64,000 nucleotides of DNA from Piper betle. Lineage: Eukaryota; Streptophyta; Magnoliopsida; Piperales; Piperaceae. The stretch spans positions 1-64,000 of the forward strand of contig JAURVB010013555.1 of assembly GCA_033002965.1 (NCBI GenBank), read 5' to 3'. Within the stretch, counting starts at the first letter, position 1. Every line of letters begins with the position of its first letter. The position numbers and the translations under genes are program-made. Below the pieces are notes generated by a model. That model did no database searches, was not told the origin of the DNA, and saw only the letters and a list, made by a program, of their open reading frames with translations. Below, piece by piece: positions 46,085-57,289 of the stretch.

Positions 46085-49038
46085 TGTAAAACCCACGATT
46101 CGAGTCAGGGTTTTATATTCAGAACCGGTCGGTTCGACCGTTATTTTCGAGTCAAGTTAATTTCAGAACACGTGTACTGAGCCGACGCCGGTCTCGTGTA
46201 TGAGCCATGAGGGTCATGTGTACCCAAGTATATGATGATAACGTCATGAACACAGCAGAAAAGAATGAGTTATCAGAATATATGAGAGTACGCAGTTCAT
46301 TTTTTTTATTATGATATATAATGGATCGTAGAATTAGTTTTAGGTCGTTTACTGTGTTAGGACGCGTTACAGGCATTTTGGGTGGGTTGATAGTTCTAGA
46401 GCATATCATTAGGATTTTTTGGTGTTGTTTAATTTTACGGGATTTTTCCCATTTTTTATGATTTTTTTAGGATTTAATACGACTTAGTTATTATACTTGA
46501 CTCGAGCCGGAGACGAGTCAAGTCTTATTTACAAGTTTGCCTCCCAACCATTTTTCTCCACCCCCGACCTTTTCTCCCCCACGCCCAAACCCTAACCGCT
46601 GCACCGCCACTGTTTGTGCACCACCGCCTCCACGGCCGATGCTGCCTGGCCGCCGATCGACGCTGCCTAGCCCGGCGACAACGTTGCCGTGCTACCCCGA
46701 CCAGGTCAGGCCCCCATCGAACAACCGCGAAGCGAGGAAGCCACACCGCGACGCCGCGCTCGTGTTGCACTTTTATCGCCGATTCCACTGCCGGCAACCA
46801 GCGCCGCCACGATTGATCGGTCGCCTCAGCACCCTCAACCTTCCAGCGATCTTCCCCGACCGGAACGGAGGCCATCGCCGCCGTGGCCAGCCGGATCTAG
46901 CCACCATCACTGCCGACTCTGTTTTATGCATTTTCCGGCGAGCTGCCACCTCCGTTGGCCGCGTCGACCTCGTAGATGAGTCGGGCTCGCCGAGATGGTT
47001 CCGAGGGTACCCAACACAACCACTTTCCGGCTAGGTAGACGCCGCCGGCAATTGTCGCCGGAAAACCACCGAAAGCCGTCAGAAAACCAGCCAGCAGCTG
47101 CCGGAAAACCGCCGGAAAATCAGAATTTCTAGAATTCACCGGATTTTCCGCGGGGCTCACCCAGTCGAGCCCGATCAAACTTTGGACGCCGACGAGCACT
47201 AAATTTGAGTTCCGAGACACGCGACGGAACCTTAACCGTCGTCGATTGTCGACAACGTGAGGTATAATTACCTCCGATTGATTTATTTAAAATTGATGTA
47301 ATTGTTTGCATAGCATGCTAGGGTTGATTAATTATTATGATGAATGTTAAGATTATGAATGAAGTAAACACGTGCATGATGTGATTAACAGGGAATGAAG
47401 GTTACATGAGCTAATGAAGTAAAGTAAATTTGAGTATGATAATCGAGTACAACGTAACTTAGAAAATATAATAAAATAGGTGTTAATAGGATAAGTTGGA
47501 ATTATTTTTACATTTATAATTGTTCATTGTTATGGTTGATGTTTGTATTGTGGTGTGATGGTCATGTCGGATTTGATGCATCATTTAGTTAGCGGGCGTT
47601 AGTATTTAGTTTTGATGTGTAGGTACGGAGTAGGAGCTCGCCGCCTAGGCGCGATGACACGCTTGGAGTTTCTACCAGGTCCATTTAGGACTCGACTCTG
47701 TTTTACGTCTTTCTATTGTATGTTTATCGTATCATTTGCTGGATAGGTTAAGTGGCGTTTTATTGGATCCCACTTAACTCGGGCCATCTAGCCGAACAGA
47801 TTTTTGGATTAATAACCCCTCGAGGATGAGATCCCTCAAGGATGATTTCGAAACCAAGATCCACTACAAGTTGCCTTCTGGCCTATTATATAAATCCCTA
47901 CCCAGCACTATATATATGTAGTTTTCGCGCTTTCTGTGAGATGAGAGATGGAGAAATCGACTGCACGTACCATGCAGAGGATGTCGTGACAGTCAAAGCG
48001 GGCTCTTGATTAGTGCCAGCCGACTGTTCCATTCCTGAGGGATCCTGACAACTCCACGTTTGAGTTCCTCACACCCGGAGAACGTGGAGGTTTACGGGTA
48101 CTGTTTAGTACAGAGCATGTCCGGACTTGTGGTTCAAAGGGTACTAAAGGCGACTGCCTGAGAATACTCGTCCTTCGTGCTCAAGGCCAGGAGAAATATG
48201 GAGGTAAGGAGAGGGCTTAGGATAAAGTTTCACGAGAAGTACTGAAAAAGAAGTGTCGAGAGCGGCACAGTACCAGCAGCAAATCAGTAAGTTTGGGATT
48301 CTACCGCGTCTGCAGCCCTGTGACTCCTCAATGGTACCCTTCAGAGTGTTCACGTGGAGTATACGATGTTTTCTTTCATATGCGAGCTTGCTCTCATAGC
48401 CAGCTTGTTATAGTTATTTTATTTTCCAGGACCAATAACACTTGTTACTGACGTGTGTTTATACTATATGTAGGTAATAATCACGAGTTGGATAAGCCAG
48501 CTTGGATGGAGGAGCAATGAGGTCTTGTAGACACACACATGTTAGATTTCTGAATGTTTAATATTGTGTTGTTATGTTATTATATTGTGAATGACATGTT
48601 CAAATGCATGAGACATGAGAGAATGTGAACATGATTAGAGATGCGTAGCGGAAGCGTGGTTGGTTGAAACCCCAGCTTCAGAATGAATTCATAATATGTT
48701 AGATTTTGTGTGAATGAAATCATGGATGCATGTGTATATATTTATATATATATATTATTTTGACAGGGTGGGCCCATAATTGTACTTTTAGGGGAGACCC
48801 TGTCTGTTTTATTTCAGAATTTTTATCGTAATTGTAATGATGTGAAATTTAGGTTGCACATCATCCATGTAATATCATGTTTGGGTTTTATGCATTTATC
48901 CATGCATGACAAGTCGTATCTACATCTTAAGACGTCGAGATTAGATCCGCACGTGTTAGGTTCGAGTTAGCCGACCTAACCAGGGCCTGTAACATGCCGG
49001 TTCGGTTTACAAGCGTGAACCGGATTTGGGGTGTTAAA
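46085..49038 (+). repeat. 3' LTR of LARD
   Basis: 2,954 bp, homologous to 39818-42744 throughout. The palindrome (46497-46521) is intact here but damaged in the 5' LTR. The TATA box is at 47887-47895 and the stem-loop at 48762-48804. The end reads GTGTTAAA. Confidence 0.95.
47887..47895 (+). promoter_or_regulatory. TATA box of LARD 3' LTR
   Basis: TATATAAAT, 1,802 bp into the LTR. It could drive read-out transcription into the flank. Confidence 0.6.
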
Positions 49039-49351
49039 AGAATTCTACCCACAGTCCTAACTACATGGGAGATTATGCCAAATTTCATCCAGAACTTAGA
49101 CTCTGCTATAACTTCGACTTATGCAAGATGTTCTATATCTGTGAGGCTGACCGTAGTTATCATGTTCATCTATTGTGTGATTCGTGTGTTGTTGTATTGT
49201 ACATATCCCTCACTCAAGCTTTTCGTCTTATGACACCTTGATTGGCTAGGATCTGGACAGTCCTTGGATTTCCATTCTAAGATTCCATGAATAAGATTTC
49301 ATAAGTAATACTTTGATTTAATGTAGGTTCAAACCGAATCGAGGTATTGCA
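49039..49351 (+). mobile_element. End of older Gypsy LTR hosting the LARD
   Basis: The segment begins with the right AGAAT duplication and ends GAGGTATTGCA just before a tRNA-Met primer site. It is thus the 3' part of the 5' LTR of an older element, split by the LARD at 39817/49039. No genes. Confidence 0.6.
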
Positions 49352-49355
49352 ATTT

Positions 49356-49368
49356 TGGTATCAGAACC
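49356..49368 (+). promoter_or_regulatory. tRNA-iMet primer-binding site (older Gypsy)
   Basis: TGGTATCAGAACC has one mismatch to the standard site. The following bases (GATTCATGTCCAATTAAGATG) resemble the 5' leader of the LARD (CGGCCGATTAAGATGTATG), so the two elements are related. Confidence 0.85.
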
Positions 49369-50159
49369 GATTCATGTCCAATTAAGATGGAAAACTACAT
49401 GTGTGGTGTGTTGTGCTGCTAGCAGATCTCAATGGGTCAATCCATACTCTATATTGACAGGTAGACTTTATTTTAGTATTTCCATATGATTTCATATATG
49501 AGTTCGGATTGGCATGCTCAGTGGTGCAATTAATGGCTAATGTGTATGGTGCAACTTAGCAAATTAATTCACTTGTTAGTAAAAAATCCGTCACATAGAT
49601 TAGAATGGCGGGGTCAGGCACACAAGTAGAAAAACCCTCATCAGTGACTGTACTGCAGCTGCTAAAGACTTGGAATCTCATCACTAATAGCATTTCATGA
49701 CAAAAATGAGACCGGAAAGTCCAGTCACTGAAGGCGGTGTCGCTAATGACTTTTGCAACCGAATATTCATCTTGTTGCTAAAATTGAAGCCGGACTTGTC
49801 CAATGCATTACAGTTTCAAATATTATGACCGGTGTCAAGGTCACCATTAGTGGTTGCAAAATATTTGCAACGGGGTTGTGGTTGCAAACCCGGTCGGAAA
49901 TGTGGTTGCTTGACAAAATTCCTGTCACAAGGCAGTCTCAATGCGGTTGCAAGATGGTCGCAAATCCATGGCAAAGTAAGAAAACAAAAAAAATATTTTA
50001 TTTTGCAATTCCATATTAAACATTACAAATTAAGTAAATTAACAAAAAAATTTTAAGTACCACATACCCACAGTAGACATCGTAAATTATACCTAGATTT
50101 AAAATAATTATTTATCAAATGCATCAATATAACAAATATGATAAATATTAAAGTCAAAT

Positions 50160-50780
50160 ACTACATCAACGAGAAGGATGATTAGGTAGGTTTGGGCGAG
50201 ATGTAAATGGTTCATTCGGGCCACGATAAGCATCTTTAACCATAAGAAACATTTGACCAACCATGATCTCATATCATCTATCAGCCTTCCGCATCCCCCA
50301 ATCTCTCATGCGCTCCTCCCTCTCATCATGCAACTTGATGAATGTTCCCTATCCTTAGCCTCCTCCCTCGTCTGCACTCTCTCTCCTCAACATTGGCCAA
50401 GATCTCTTGCCGCAATCCTGTCATCTCAGCATGCATGTCCTACTCGCGAGTTTCTAACTCAGTCCAGCAAAGCAAACACTTGTCAGTGTGAAGCTAGCTA
50501 AGTGGATGAGAACTAGAGCCAACATCATCAGATGGAATAGAAGTAGAGTCATGAGAATCTCTTAAGCGCTGTTGAGGAAGACGGTGATATGTAGTAAGAG
50601 CAAAACCTGATCCATTATATCGACCATTATTTGGTTCTCCCATTGCAAAGTGATAGGCATTGAGGTCGACAAACAGTTGCTAGGAAGAAGGATCAACACC
50701 ATAAATAGACTCAATGCGCTCCCAGTACCTAGCCTGTAAGTCTATAAAAAGTAATATCTTAGCCAAGGGCTGAAAACCAA
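50160..50780 (-). pseudogene. CACTA-encoded protein relic
   Basis: On the minus strand, read through frame changes, there are coding-like stretches: ARYWERIESIYGVDPSS, LFVDLNAYHFAMGEPNNGRY, then a charged, coiled-coil-like AEMTGLRQEILANVEERE, and DEREERMRDWGMRKA. The style resembles the plant CACTA second protein (TNPA / Transposase_24-type) rather than the TNPD transposase. This is inference from composition and position inside a CACTA element. Stops make it non-functional. Confidence 0.45.
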
Positions 50781-51433
50781 CTTCACATAGGGTACTAATG
50801 AATAGACTTTATATAAAACTAATTTCATAAAAACTAATGTCATTAACATGTAAGAAAAATTAACAAAAGTGACAACAAAGACCAAATATCACAAATGTAA
50901 GAAATACAAAAGTGTGAAACACATAAGCGAAAGAAAACAAGCATAATGTCAAACCAAAGTATGCAACAAAGTAAACATCCATTCCTTGAGACAATCTGAA
51001 TTAGAAACATGGAGTAAAATAGCCAAAATATTTCATTTAACATAGAATTTCACACATAATCATCACATTCACATTCCATAGCATTCACATTTCACTCACA
51101 ACACATTTTAAATAGTTTTCAAGCAAAACTATCTAGTCTTCACATGGGTCATTCTCATGCAAATTAAAACATGCATAGAAGCTCATCGAACCCATGTTCC
51201 CTCTTTGCTTTGTGTACCGGCACATATAAGATGATTTAGCATACTTGATTCTAATTAACATTTAGTTCCGAAACTCCTTGGCTTGTGAAATTCACGATGT
51301 GAGCTTCAATGTGATATTTCTGCGAATGAGTACTTTATTGATAGAAAAAAGTGAGAGGAAAAGCTTAAAAAATTAGCAAAGAGCCAGTAGCGTGGCTTCC
51401 AGACTATGCATGTTCTAGTAATACCAATACTAG

Positions 51434-53468
51434 TGTGACACCCTAATTTTGGTTTACTAAAGAACCAAATCAGAAATAATATGATTGAGTTGACTCACAT
51501 CTAAAGATGCTAGTCTATAAGACCCGATTAATAATATAGATCGAAATAACCCACTTGACGTCAAGAGTATGAAGACATTGCTAAATATATGTGAAAACTC
51601 ATCAAATATAAATTAAAGTATGAAAGAAAATAATTGCACTAAATTCAAGTGTGTGTAGCGTTTATCTGTCCTTCGACCAAAGCTGACTCATAATCACAAG
51701 ACCTACATATATAATAAGAAAAACGCCAGTAGTGACTATTACTGGTCTAGAAATAACTAATAGTCAAACTAACACATGAGAGCTAACCACCCTCCTGTTA
51801 AATGAAAACATTTATATGCTTCTTCATTGAATCTCTCATAAGGACGGTAATTAGGAGATGTCGGCCTCGACTCGACAACATCCCACTCTTACTCATCTCA
51901 TGCCTCACTAAACTTTATAACTATCCCTTGCGTGGAAAAATCAATTTATTTTCATGGTTCCTTCAGCCCTCTACACCCTCTGTATCACTCCTCACCTTGA
52001 GCAAAGAGGTCGAGAACTCTCAAGCTGCGCCTTCAGTACCCTTTGAAACCACAAGTCTAGACATGCGTTGCATTACAATAGCCGCAATCCTCCACACTTC
52101 TCCGGGTTTGACGAACTTGAAGTGGAGTTTTCAGGATCCCTCGAAAATGGAATGACCTGATCACCAATCTAGAGCCAACTTCGACTGGCACACGACATGT
52201 CGATATTCCATTTGAATGGCACGCACCCGCTCGTGTCATGCGGTTGTCAATTTTCCCTTATCCCACATCTCACTGGAAAACATCGATAAAATCATATATA
52301 GGCCTATGAATGGATAGGTCCGAAGGCAACTTGTAGTGGATCTTGTTTTCGAAATTAGACTTGAGGAATCTCATCCTCAAAGGTTATTAATCGAAGACGT
52401 AAAGTTTGTCTAAATGGCCCATATTAAGTGGGGCCCAATAAAATAGCCACTTAACATGTCCTATGGTCTGAAAATCAAATCAGTAATAGACTATAGCAAT
52501 AAAAACTAAGAAAAGTCTTAATAGCCTATGGTCCAAGCTTAAAGCGTGACGTCTCATCTATGACAAGCTCGGACTCTGAAATCTACATTGAAACCCAATA
52601 CTAAGTAAAATATTGGCATCTCTATGTGATGCATGTTCATGGTATGTGCTAAAATTATTAATACATCCTAATGAGGAAGACAATACTAAATAAAAATGTT
52701 GTCGTCAGCAACTACTGCAGCAATGCTGGTGGTAGTGAGGGGGTATGGATTGATAGCTGGCCATGAGCCAATCATGATGGTGCTAGTCTGGTGACTAGGG
52801 GAGGGCCAGAGACTTAGCCGGTACCGAGCTAAAATCATGGCGGTGCTAGGGTGGAAAAGCCCAATAATGGGAAAAAATCTTTGAAAATGTATTGGATAAA
52901 AGCTAAGGCTAACATGGATGGCTCTGATTTTGCCATGTGGCATGATCTAAATGTCCAACAACTCGTGAACCTAGTGGGGCCCACCTATGGGTGTGCATAT
53001 ATATATACACACACACACACATGAAAAGTTTAGATCGAGACCATGTAAAGTCAAAACTGACTCGAGTCCTAAAAGTGACTCTATAAGCGGGAATTGTAGC
53101 AAGAAGGCTAAATGGGATTCGAAACTGTTAACTTAATTGGGGGAAAATCTACACCTCAAATTAGGTTGGGCCAATAGGGCAATCTAGTGATCTGAAATCC
53201 CTATGATGCATATAAATAAGATACCCTAAAAATTCCAAATGGATACTACATTTTGCTACTGGCTAACCCATAAAAAAATTTTATATACCTCGCATATACA
53301 TTGATTACTCATGCTTTATTATAATATAATTGAAGATATTAATTACATGTCGGGCATACTCTGTCTCTATAATATGTTCATAGGGCCCTCTGGGCCCATT
53401 ATTAATTATGGTCTGAAGTTAGAAAACTACAAGCGGGTAAAACCCTAACCAGACGCTAGGGTTTTATA
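51434..53468 (-). mobile_element. Solo Gypsy LTR, minus strand (copy F)
   Basis: Read on the minus strand this is a diverged, shortened (2,035 bp) member of the LTR family: start TATAAAACCC near 53468, TGACTCGAGTC region (~53055-53065), GTTAAGTGGCTATTTTATTG (52440-52460), AAGATCCACTACAAGTTGCC (52325-52345), GGATCCTGAAAACTCCACTT (52117-52137), end AGGGTGTCACA at 51434. Flanks ACTAG (51429-51433) and ACTAC (53469-53473) are a one-mismatch target duplication. It lies inside the CACTA element and has no second LTR, hence a solo LTR. Confidence 0.8.
52988..53022. repeat. AT/AC microsatellite
   Basis: TATATATATACACACACACACACA run, compound dinucleotide repeat inside copy F. Confidence 0.85.
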
Positions 53469-53928
53469 ACTACCATAAACTATATTAATACTAGTGAAAA
53501 TTGGGTCTCTAGTACAGGAAATTGGATTCAGCAGCATATGAATGGAGCCACCTTATATGTGATAACAATCATGATTGTATTAAAATTATAAGCATGGCGA
53601 TGTCCACGAAACTGGCAAGAGTTAAAATAAAAATAAAAAATAAAAACTTCACGATGTCCAAAGCTAAAACGTTATTGGAGTACACTCCCTATGATTTAAT
53701 TTGCCAACAAAGTTTTTTAAAACCAAAAACATGTTTTTTTATAACCTCTGGATTGCAAATTGCCAACATTTTTATATAATCATATCAATTTCAGAAAAAG
53801 ATAACAAAAAGAAATAAAAACAATTGCATCAACTAACGATTGCATCAACCAACATCAATTACATAAAAAAATTAATTTTTTTACCTAGGGTAGCAGGAGG
53901 CCACTGGCTGCTAGGTAGGGGTAGGGGA

Positions 53929-54180
53929 TTATGGGGAGAGGGGTGGTGTGGTAGGGGGAGGCCTCAGTGTTGACGGTCGACGGTGGTGTTGGGTGGTCGA
54001 GGGCTCTATGTGAATGTAATTTGTTGGCACAGAGGTGGTGCGGTGGAAGTCAGTCATGATGGGGGAAGGATGGCAGAGGGGATGGATGCCAGTGGGGGTA
54101 GATGGCGGCAGTGGCTGGGGTGTGGCGGCTGTGGTACGTCGTGGGGTAGGGGTTTGGCCCCCTTTTCTTTTACTTGAAAT
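53929..54180 (-). other. GC-rich CACTA segment, no gene called
   Basis: A G-rich stretch on the plus strand gives a threonine/proline-rich 95-codon frame on the minus strand and short glycine-rich frames on the plus strand. No domain. Probably compositional. Confidence 0.4.
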
Positions 54181-54518
54181 TGAATATTTGCAACCAACTT
54201 TGTGACCGCAGCTCAAGTCACTAATTGTTTATTAAAATTATTTTTATATTATTTGCAACTGTTTAAGTAACCAAGAAAGTGGTTACAAAGTTTTATAAAA
54301 AGTGGCCGATTGTCGCAAAAATGATTAAGTCATTAGCGGCTCGTATTAGCGACAGGCCTTAAGGGCTACAAAATTGTGGTCGCTAAGTTGGTCGCTACTA
54401 ATAGCAAATGGCGAGGAATTTGCCCATAACATTTGTGGTCGCAAATTTATCCCATTTTGATCCGTACTCTGGCCAGTTGCAATTTGGTGATTCCTGATGA
54501 CCTTTTTTTCTACTAGTG

Positions 54519-54738
54519 ACGGAGGATTTGCGTCATTGAAGGAGACCATACTGTCACAACCGTGATCAGCAATCCTCCAGGCTACCATTTGATGCGACGG
54601 TGGATCATCAGGAAGAGGAATTTAATTTGCTTAGGGAGGACCAGCACAGGTGAGAGTAGAACAAAGATAAACTGGGCATGATATGAGCAGACTATTGGAC
54701 ATGGTCACGGATACGGCAGTGGCTGTGGCCAGGATAGA
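54519..54738 (+). pseudogene. Gag N-terminal fragment of older Gypsy
   Basis: Continues the Gypsy leader split by the CACTA element. In broken frames it reads like the gag start of the relic at 8199 (LLDMVTDTAVAVARIDTS here; LDIVWEMAMIVVRLEKS there). It ends where a second CACTA end begins. Too short and interrupted to be functional. Confidence 0.55.
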
Positions 54739-55095
54739 CACTAGTAGAAAATGGACTACAGTCACAACTAAATTCGTGACAAATATTACAAAAAAAATAT
54801 GAAAAAATTACAGTTACAAATTTTGTCACGAACACGGAATCATGAGTAAATAACTGTTACACAGATTTTTGTCATGATAAGACGTGATTAATTTTTGTAT
54901 GGATTGTTTTGTGACAAAATTGTCACGATCAATTGTGATAATGTTCTTGAGACAAAATTTAGTCTCAAAAGTTCGTGGCAGCAAATGTAACAAATTTCAT
55001 GACATATTCATAACAGTACTCTTTATTAATTTTTGTCACGATTATTTTGTGACTAAGTCATGATAAAATTGATGGCTGCTAGAAAAACCTGTCGA
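54739..55095 (+). mobile_element. Left end of a second CACTA-like element
   Basis: CACTAGTAGAAAATGG at 54739 is a CACTA-type terminus, followed by dense subterminal repeats of TTTGTCACGA / TCGTGACAAA words in both orientations to about 55090. No matching right terminus was found in the window. It may extend to or beyond the tandem duplication that follows, or be truncated. Confidence 0.6.
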
Positions 55096-55245
55096 CAAAC
55101 AATAATAGTCAAAATAGAATGACAAGAAAATAATCTACAATATTTAATTACAAATTCATTTGATTCATAACAATAAGTCAAGTATGTAGACCGAACAAAA
55201 ATTCAATTAACGTACAACGCAAAAAAAATTATCACAATAATGTCA

Positions 55246-55731
55246 CAAAAATGGCATAGCAAATTCATTGGATTTGTGGGTATGTAATGACCTCATAAAA
55301 AATATGTAGCTTGCCATTGAACGTTGAAGATTCGTGTGTACATCAGAAAAAGGTGCTACATGTAGAAACCATGGGACTTTAATTCAGTAAACTTCTTATA
55401 ACAGTTGATTAGAAAGGTGTAAGAGTCAGCTGTGATCTTATCTCCGAATCAGTAATTCACAACAATGGCCAAAAATGGCATAGCAAATTCATTGGATTTG
55501 TGGGTATGTAATGACCTATTAAAAAACATGTAGCTTGCCATTGAAGGTTGAAGATTTGTGTGTGCATCAGAAAATGGTGCTACATTTAGAAACCATGGGA
55601 ATTTAATTCAGTACACTTCTTATACCAGTTGATTAGAAAAGTGTAAGAGTCGGCTGTGATCTGATCTCCCAATCAGCTGTGTAAGAGTCGGGTGTGATCT
55701 TATGTCCTAATTGATTCAGTAAACTTCTGAT
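55246..55731 (+). repeat. 224-bp tandem duplication (two and a part copies)
   Basis: Copies start at 55246 and 55470 (period 224 bp) and share AAATGGCATAGCAAATTCAT, ATGTAGCTTGCCATTGAA, GGTGCTACAT and GTGTAAGAGTC. A partial third copy (55680-55731) is interrupted by the hAT insertion and seems to continue after 56614. Confidence 0.9.
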
Positions 55732-56605
55732 CATGGTTGCATGAATCGGAATCGGAATCGGAATCGGTTTTCCAGGGAGTCGGAATCGGAATCGAATCGG
55801 TCTGAATCGGTCTGAATCGGCCAAGAATCGGTTCAGTTGAATCGGTCCAAATTAATTTAATCGGTCATATATAATAATTTGACAATTTATAATATAAATA
55901 TATTAAAATTAGGTATTGATGTTATTTTGATATTATTCTGTATATTATAGTTTCTGATATTTTTAAATATTTTTTAAGATTTTTTTAAATTATTTAGAAT
56001 TAATTATTATTTTTGACTCGAGTTAGACTCGAGTCAACTTTTAATTACGAGAATGCCACTCTTTACCCCTGCCGCCGCCGCCGCCGGCCCGGTCGGCGGC
56101 GAGTCTCGAGGCGGTGATGTCGGAGGATGTCGGCAGCCCGGTCGGACGAACAGTCAGCGGCCCGCAGCCGGCGGCGAGGCGGCCCGGAGCGGCGGCGAGT
56201 CGCGGCGATTCGTGCGTCACAGCCCGATTCGGTCCGGCCACACTTCGGCGGCGACGTTGCGAGGTCGGCGGCGAGGTCGGTAGCCCGGTCGGCGGCGAGC
56301 CCGGAGTCGGGGAGCACGGCGGAGGGCGGAAACGGGGCGGCGGCGGGCGGACGAGCGGCGGCGGCGCGCGGGGGAGCGGGTTTGATTTTAGGTTTTTAAA
56401 ATCTAAATTACCATTTTACCCATGCTTAAATAATTTAATAAAAATCATACCTAGGGTATTTTAGTAATTTCATTAAAAAAACCGATTCCGATTCCGAGTT
56501 AAATCGGTCAGAATCGGCCGAACTCGGCCGATTCCGAGGCCGATTCGGGGCCGACCGAGTCGGCCCCGAAATCGGATCGGCATCGCGCCGATTCGTGCAA
56601 CAGTG
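55732..56605. mobile_element. Non-autonomous hAT element
   Basis: 874 bp with 18-bp terminal inverted repeats (CATGGTTGCATGAATCGG left; CACTGTTGCACGAATCGG as the complement of the right end; 3 mismatches) and an exact 8-bp target duplication CTTCTGAT (55724-55731 and 56606-56613), the hAT signature. Both subterminal zones are clusters of AATCGG repeats (left 55742-55860; right 56479-56595, reverse complement). The interior holds a palindrome at 56013-56037, a CpG-rich block (56060-56390) with no recognised domain, and no transposase. It must be mobilised by an autonomous hAT relative. Confidence 0.93.
56013..56037. repeat. Perfect palindrome shared with Gypsy LTRs
   Basis: 11-bp arms TTGACTCGAGT / ACTCGAGTCAA around TAG. 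The flanking sequence (ATTATTTT before; TTTAATTACGAGAATGCCAC after) also corresponds to the LTR family (ATTATTTT ... ATTTACGAGTTTGCCAC). Confidence 0.85.
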
Positions 56606-56613
56606 CTTCTGAT

Positions 56614-56938
56614 CACAAAAAACAGCTATGAGCTTATCTTCTGACTCTATTTAGCCATATCAGAGTAGCACGTAATCAAACAGGACATGAAACATTTACA
56701 AGTCCTTTTTCGAACTTGGTTCTGTACCATTGTGATGGAAGCAAGGAATAATACTAAAGACCTTGATTATAATAAAATGTAAATATGAGAACAACATCAA
56801 TCTTTTATTTGAGAAATATCTTTATAAAATATACATTAGCCACGATGAATCCTAATAGTGAATTCACTAGAGACGGCAACCTGTGAGTCTCAACGTGAAA
56901 ATACAACACTTATATATAGCTTTCATGTAAAGATCCGG

Positions 56939-56987
<49 letters not shown>

Positions 56988-57289
56988 ATTAATGACGTCC
57001 GTTGCAGTGGGATCGAACGTGGGAAAAAAATTCGTTAGTTGGATAAGTACGAATAACCCGGTTAATTGAAAAGTAATTTTTTAATTGGATAATTCTAATT
57101 GAATCGGTCGAGTCGACTACATTATTTATCCAATTAACCATTTAAGTGAACCATACTATGTACCCATTTAACAGGATAAGTGAAATGGTTAAGTGGACCA
57201 TGTTGATTACCCAATTACCATGTTAAATGAATTACGGTGAAAGAGTACTTCCACATATCCTAGCCGTCATTTTATTCATTATAAAAGGA
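56614..57289. other. AT-rich region without genes
   Basis: Continues the hAT target. It contains an AT/AAT microsatellite (56941-56990) and, at 57030-57240, a stretch of short inverted words (GGTTAATTGAAAAG, CCAATTAACCATTTAAGTG, AATGGTTAAGTGGACC) that may be a small foldback element. Nothing coding. Confidence 0.5.
56941..56990. repeat. AT and AAT microsatellite
   Basis: (AT)n followed by (AAT)n. Confidence 0.9.

Larger units (their letters stand above)
39818..49038 (+). mobile_element. Complete LARD-type LTR retrotransposon
   Basis: This is a full 9,221-bp element: 5' LTR 39818-42744 (2,927 bp), tRNA-Met primer site 42749-42761, a 3.3-kb interior without coding capacity, polypurine tract, 3' LTR 46085-49038 (2,954 bp), and an exact AGAAT duplication outside. 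The LTRs are highly similar with scattered substitutions and small indels; the last bases differ (TTACA versus TTAAA). Large LTRs plus a long non-coding interior are the definition of a LARD. The sequence TTTCGAGGACGAAATTT just upstream of the polypurine tract is typical of Tekay/Del chromoviruses, which are therefore its likely helper. The primer and cis sites look usable, but all proteins must come in trans. Confidence 0.95.
49621..54518 (-). mobile_element. Degenerate CACTA (En/Spm) transposon
   Basis: Terminal inverted repeats are CACAAGTAGAAAAA (49621-49634; one change from CACTAGTAGAAAAA) and TTTTTTCTACTAGTG ending at 54518. Subterminal zones at both ends are full of GTGGTTGCAAA / GTGGTCGCAAAT-type words in opposite orientation (49750-49975 and 54180-54480), a CACTA hallmark. 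The 3-bp target duplication is not readable (GCA versus ACG). About 4.9 kb, of which 2 kb is the inserted solo LTR at 51434-53468. No intact transposase. Orientation is set by the coding relic on the minus strand. Confidence 0.8.

Noticed and set aside
46537..47034. 165-codon open frame as a host gene
   Set aside because: It lies in the CpG-rich U3 block of an LTR. Homologous LTRs break the frame differently, and no domain is visible. High GC alone makes long frames likely.
49618..54521. Exact 3-bp target duplication for the first CACTA element
   Set aside because: The flanks read GCA and ACG, which do not match. The element call rests on termini and subterminal repeats instead.
56053..56464. 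Overlapping G/R-rich frames inside the hAT element as a transposase
   Set aside because: Low-complexity Ala/Arg/Gly composition from GCC/CGG runs and no hAT dimerisation motif. Both strands are open, as expected for GC-rich DNA.
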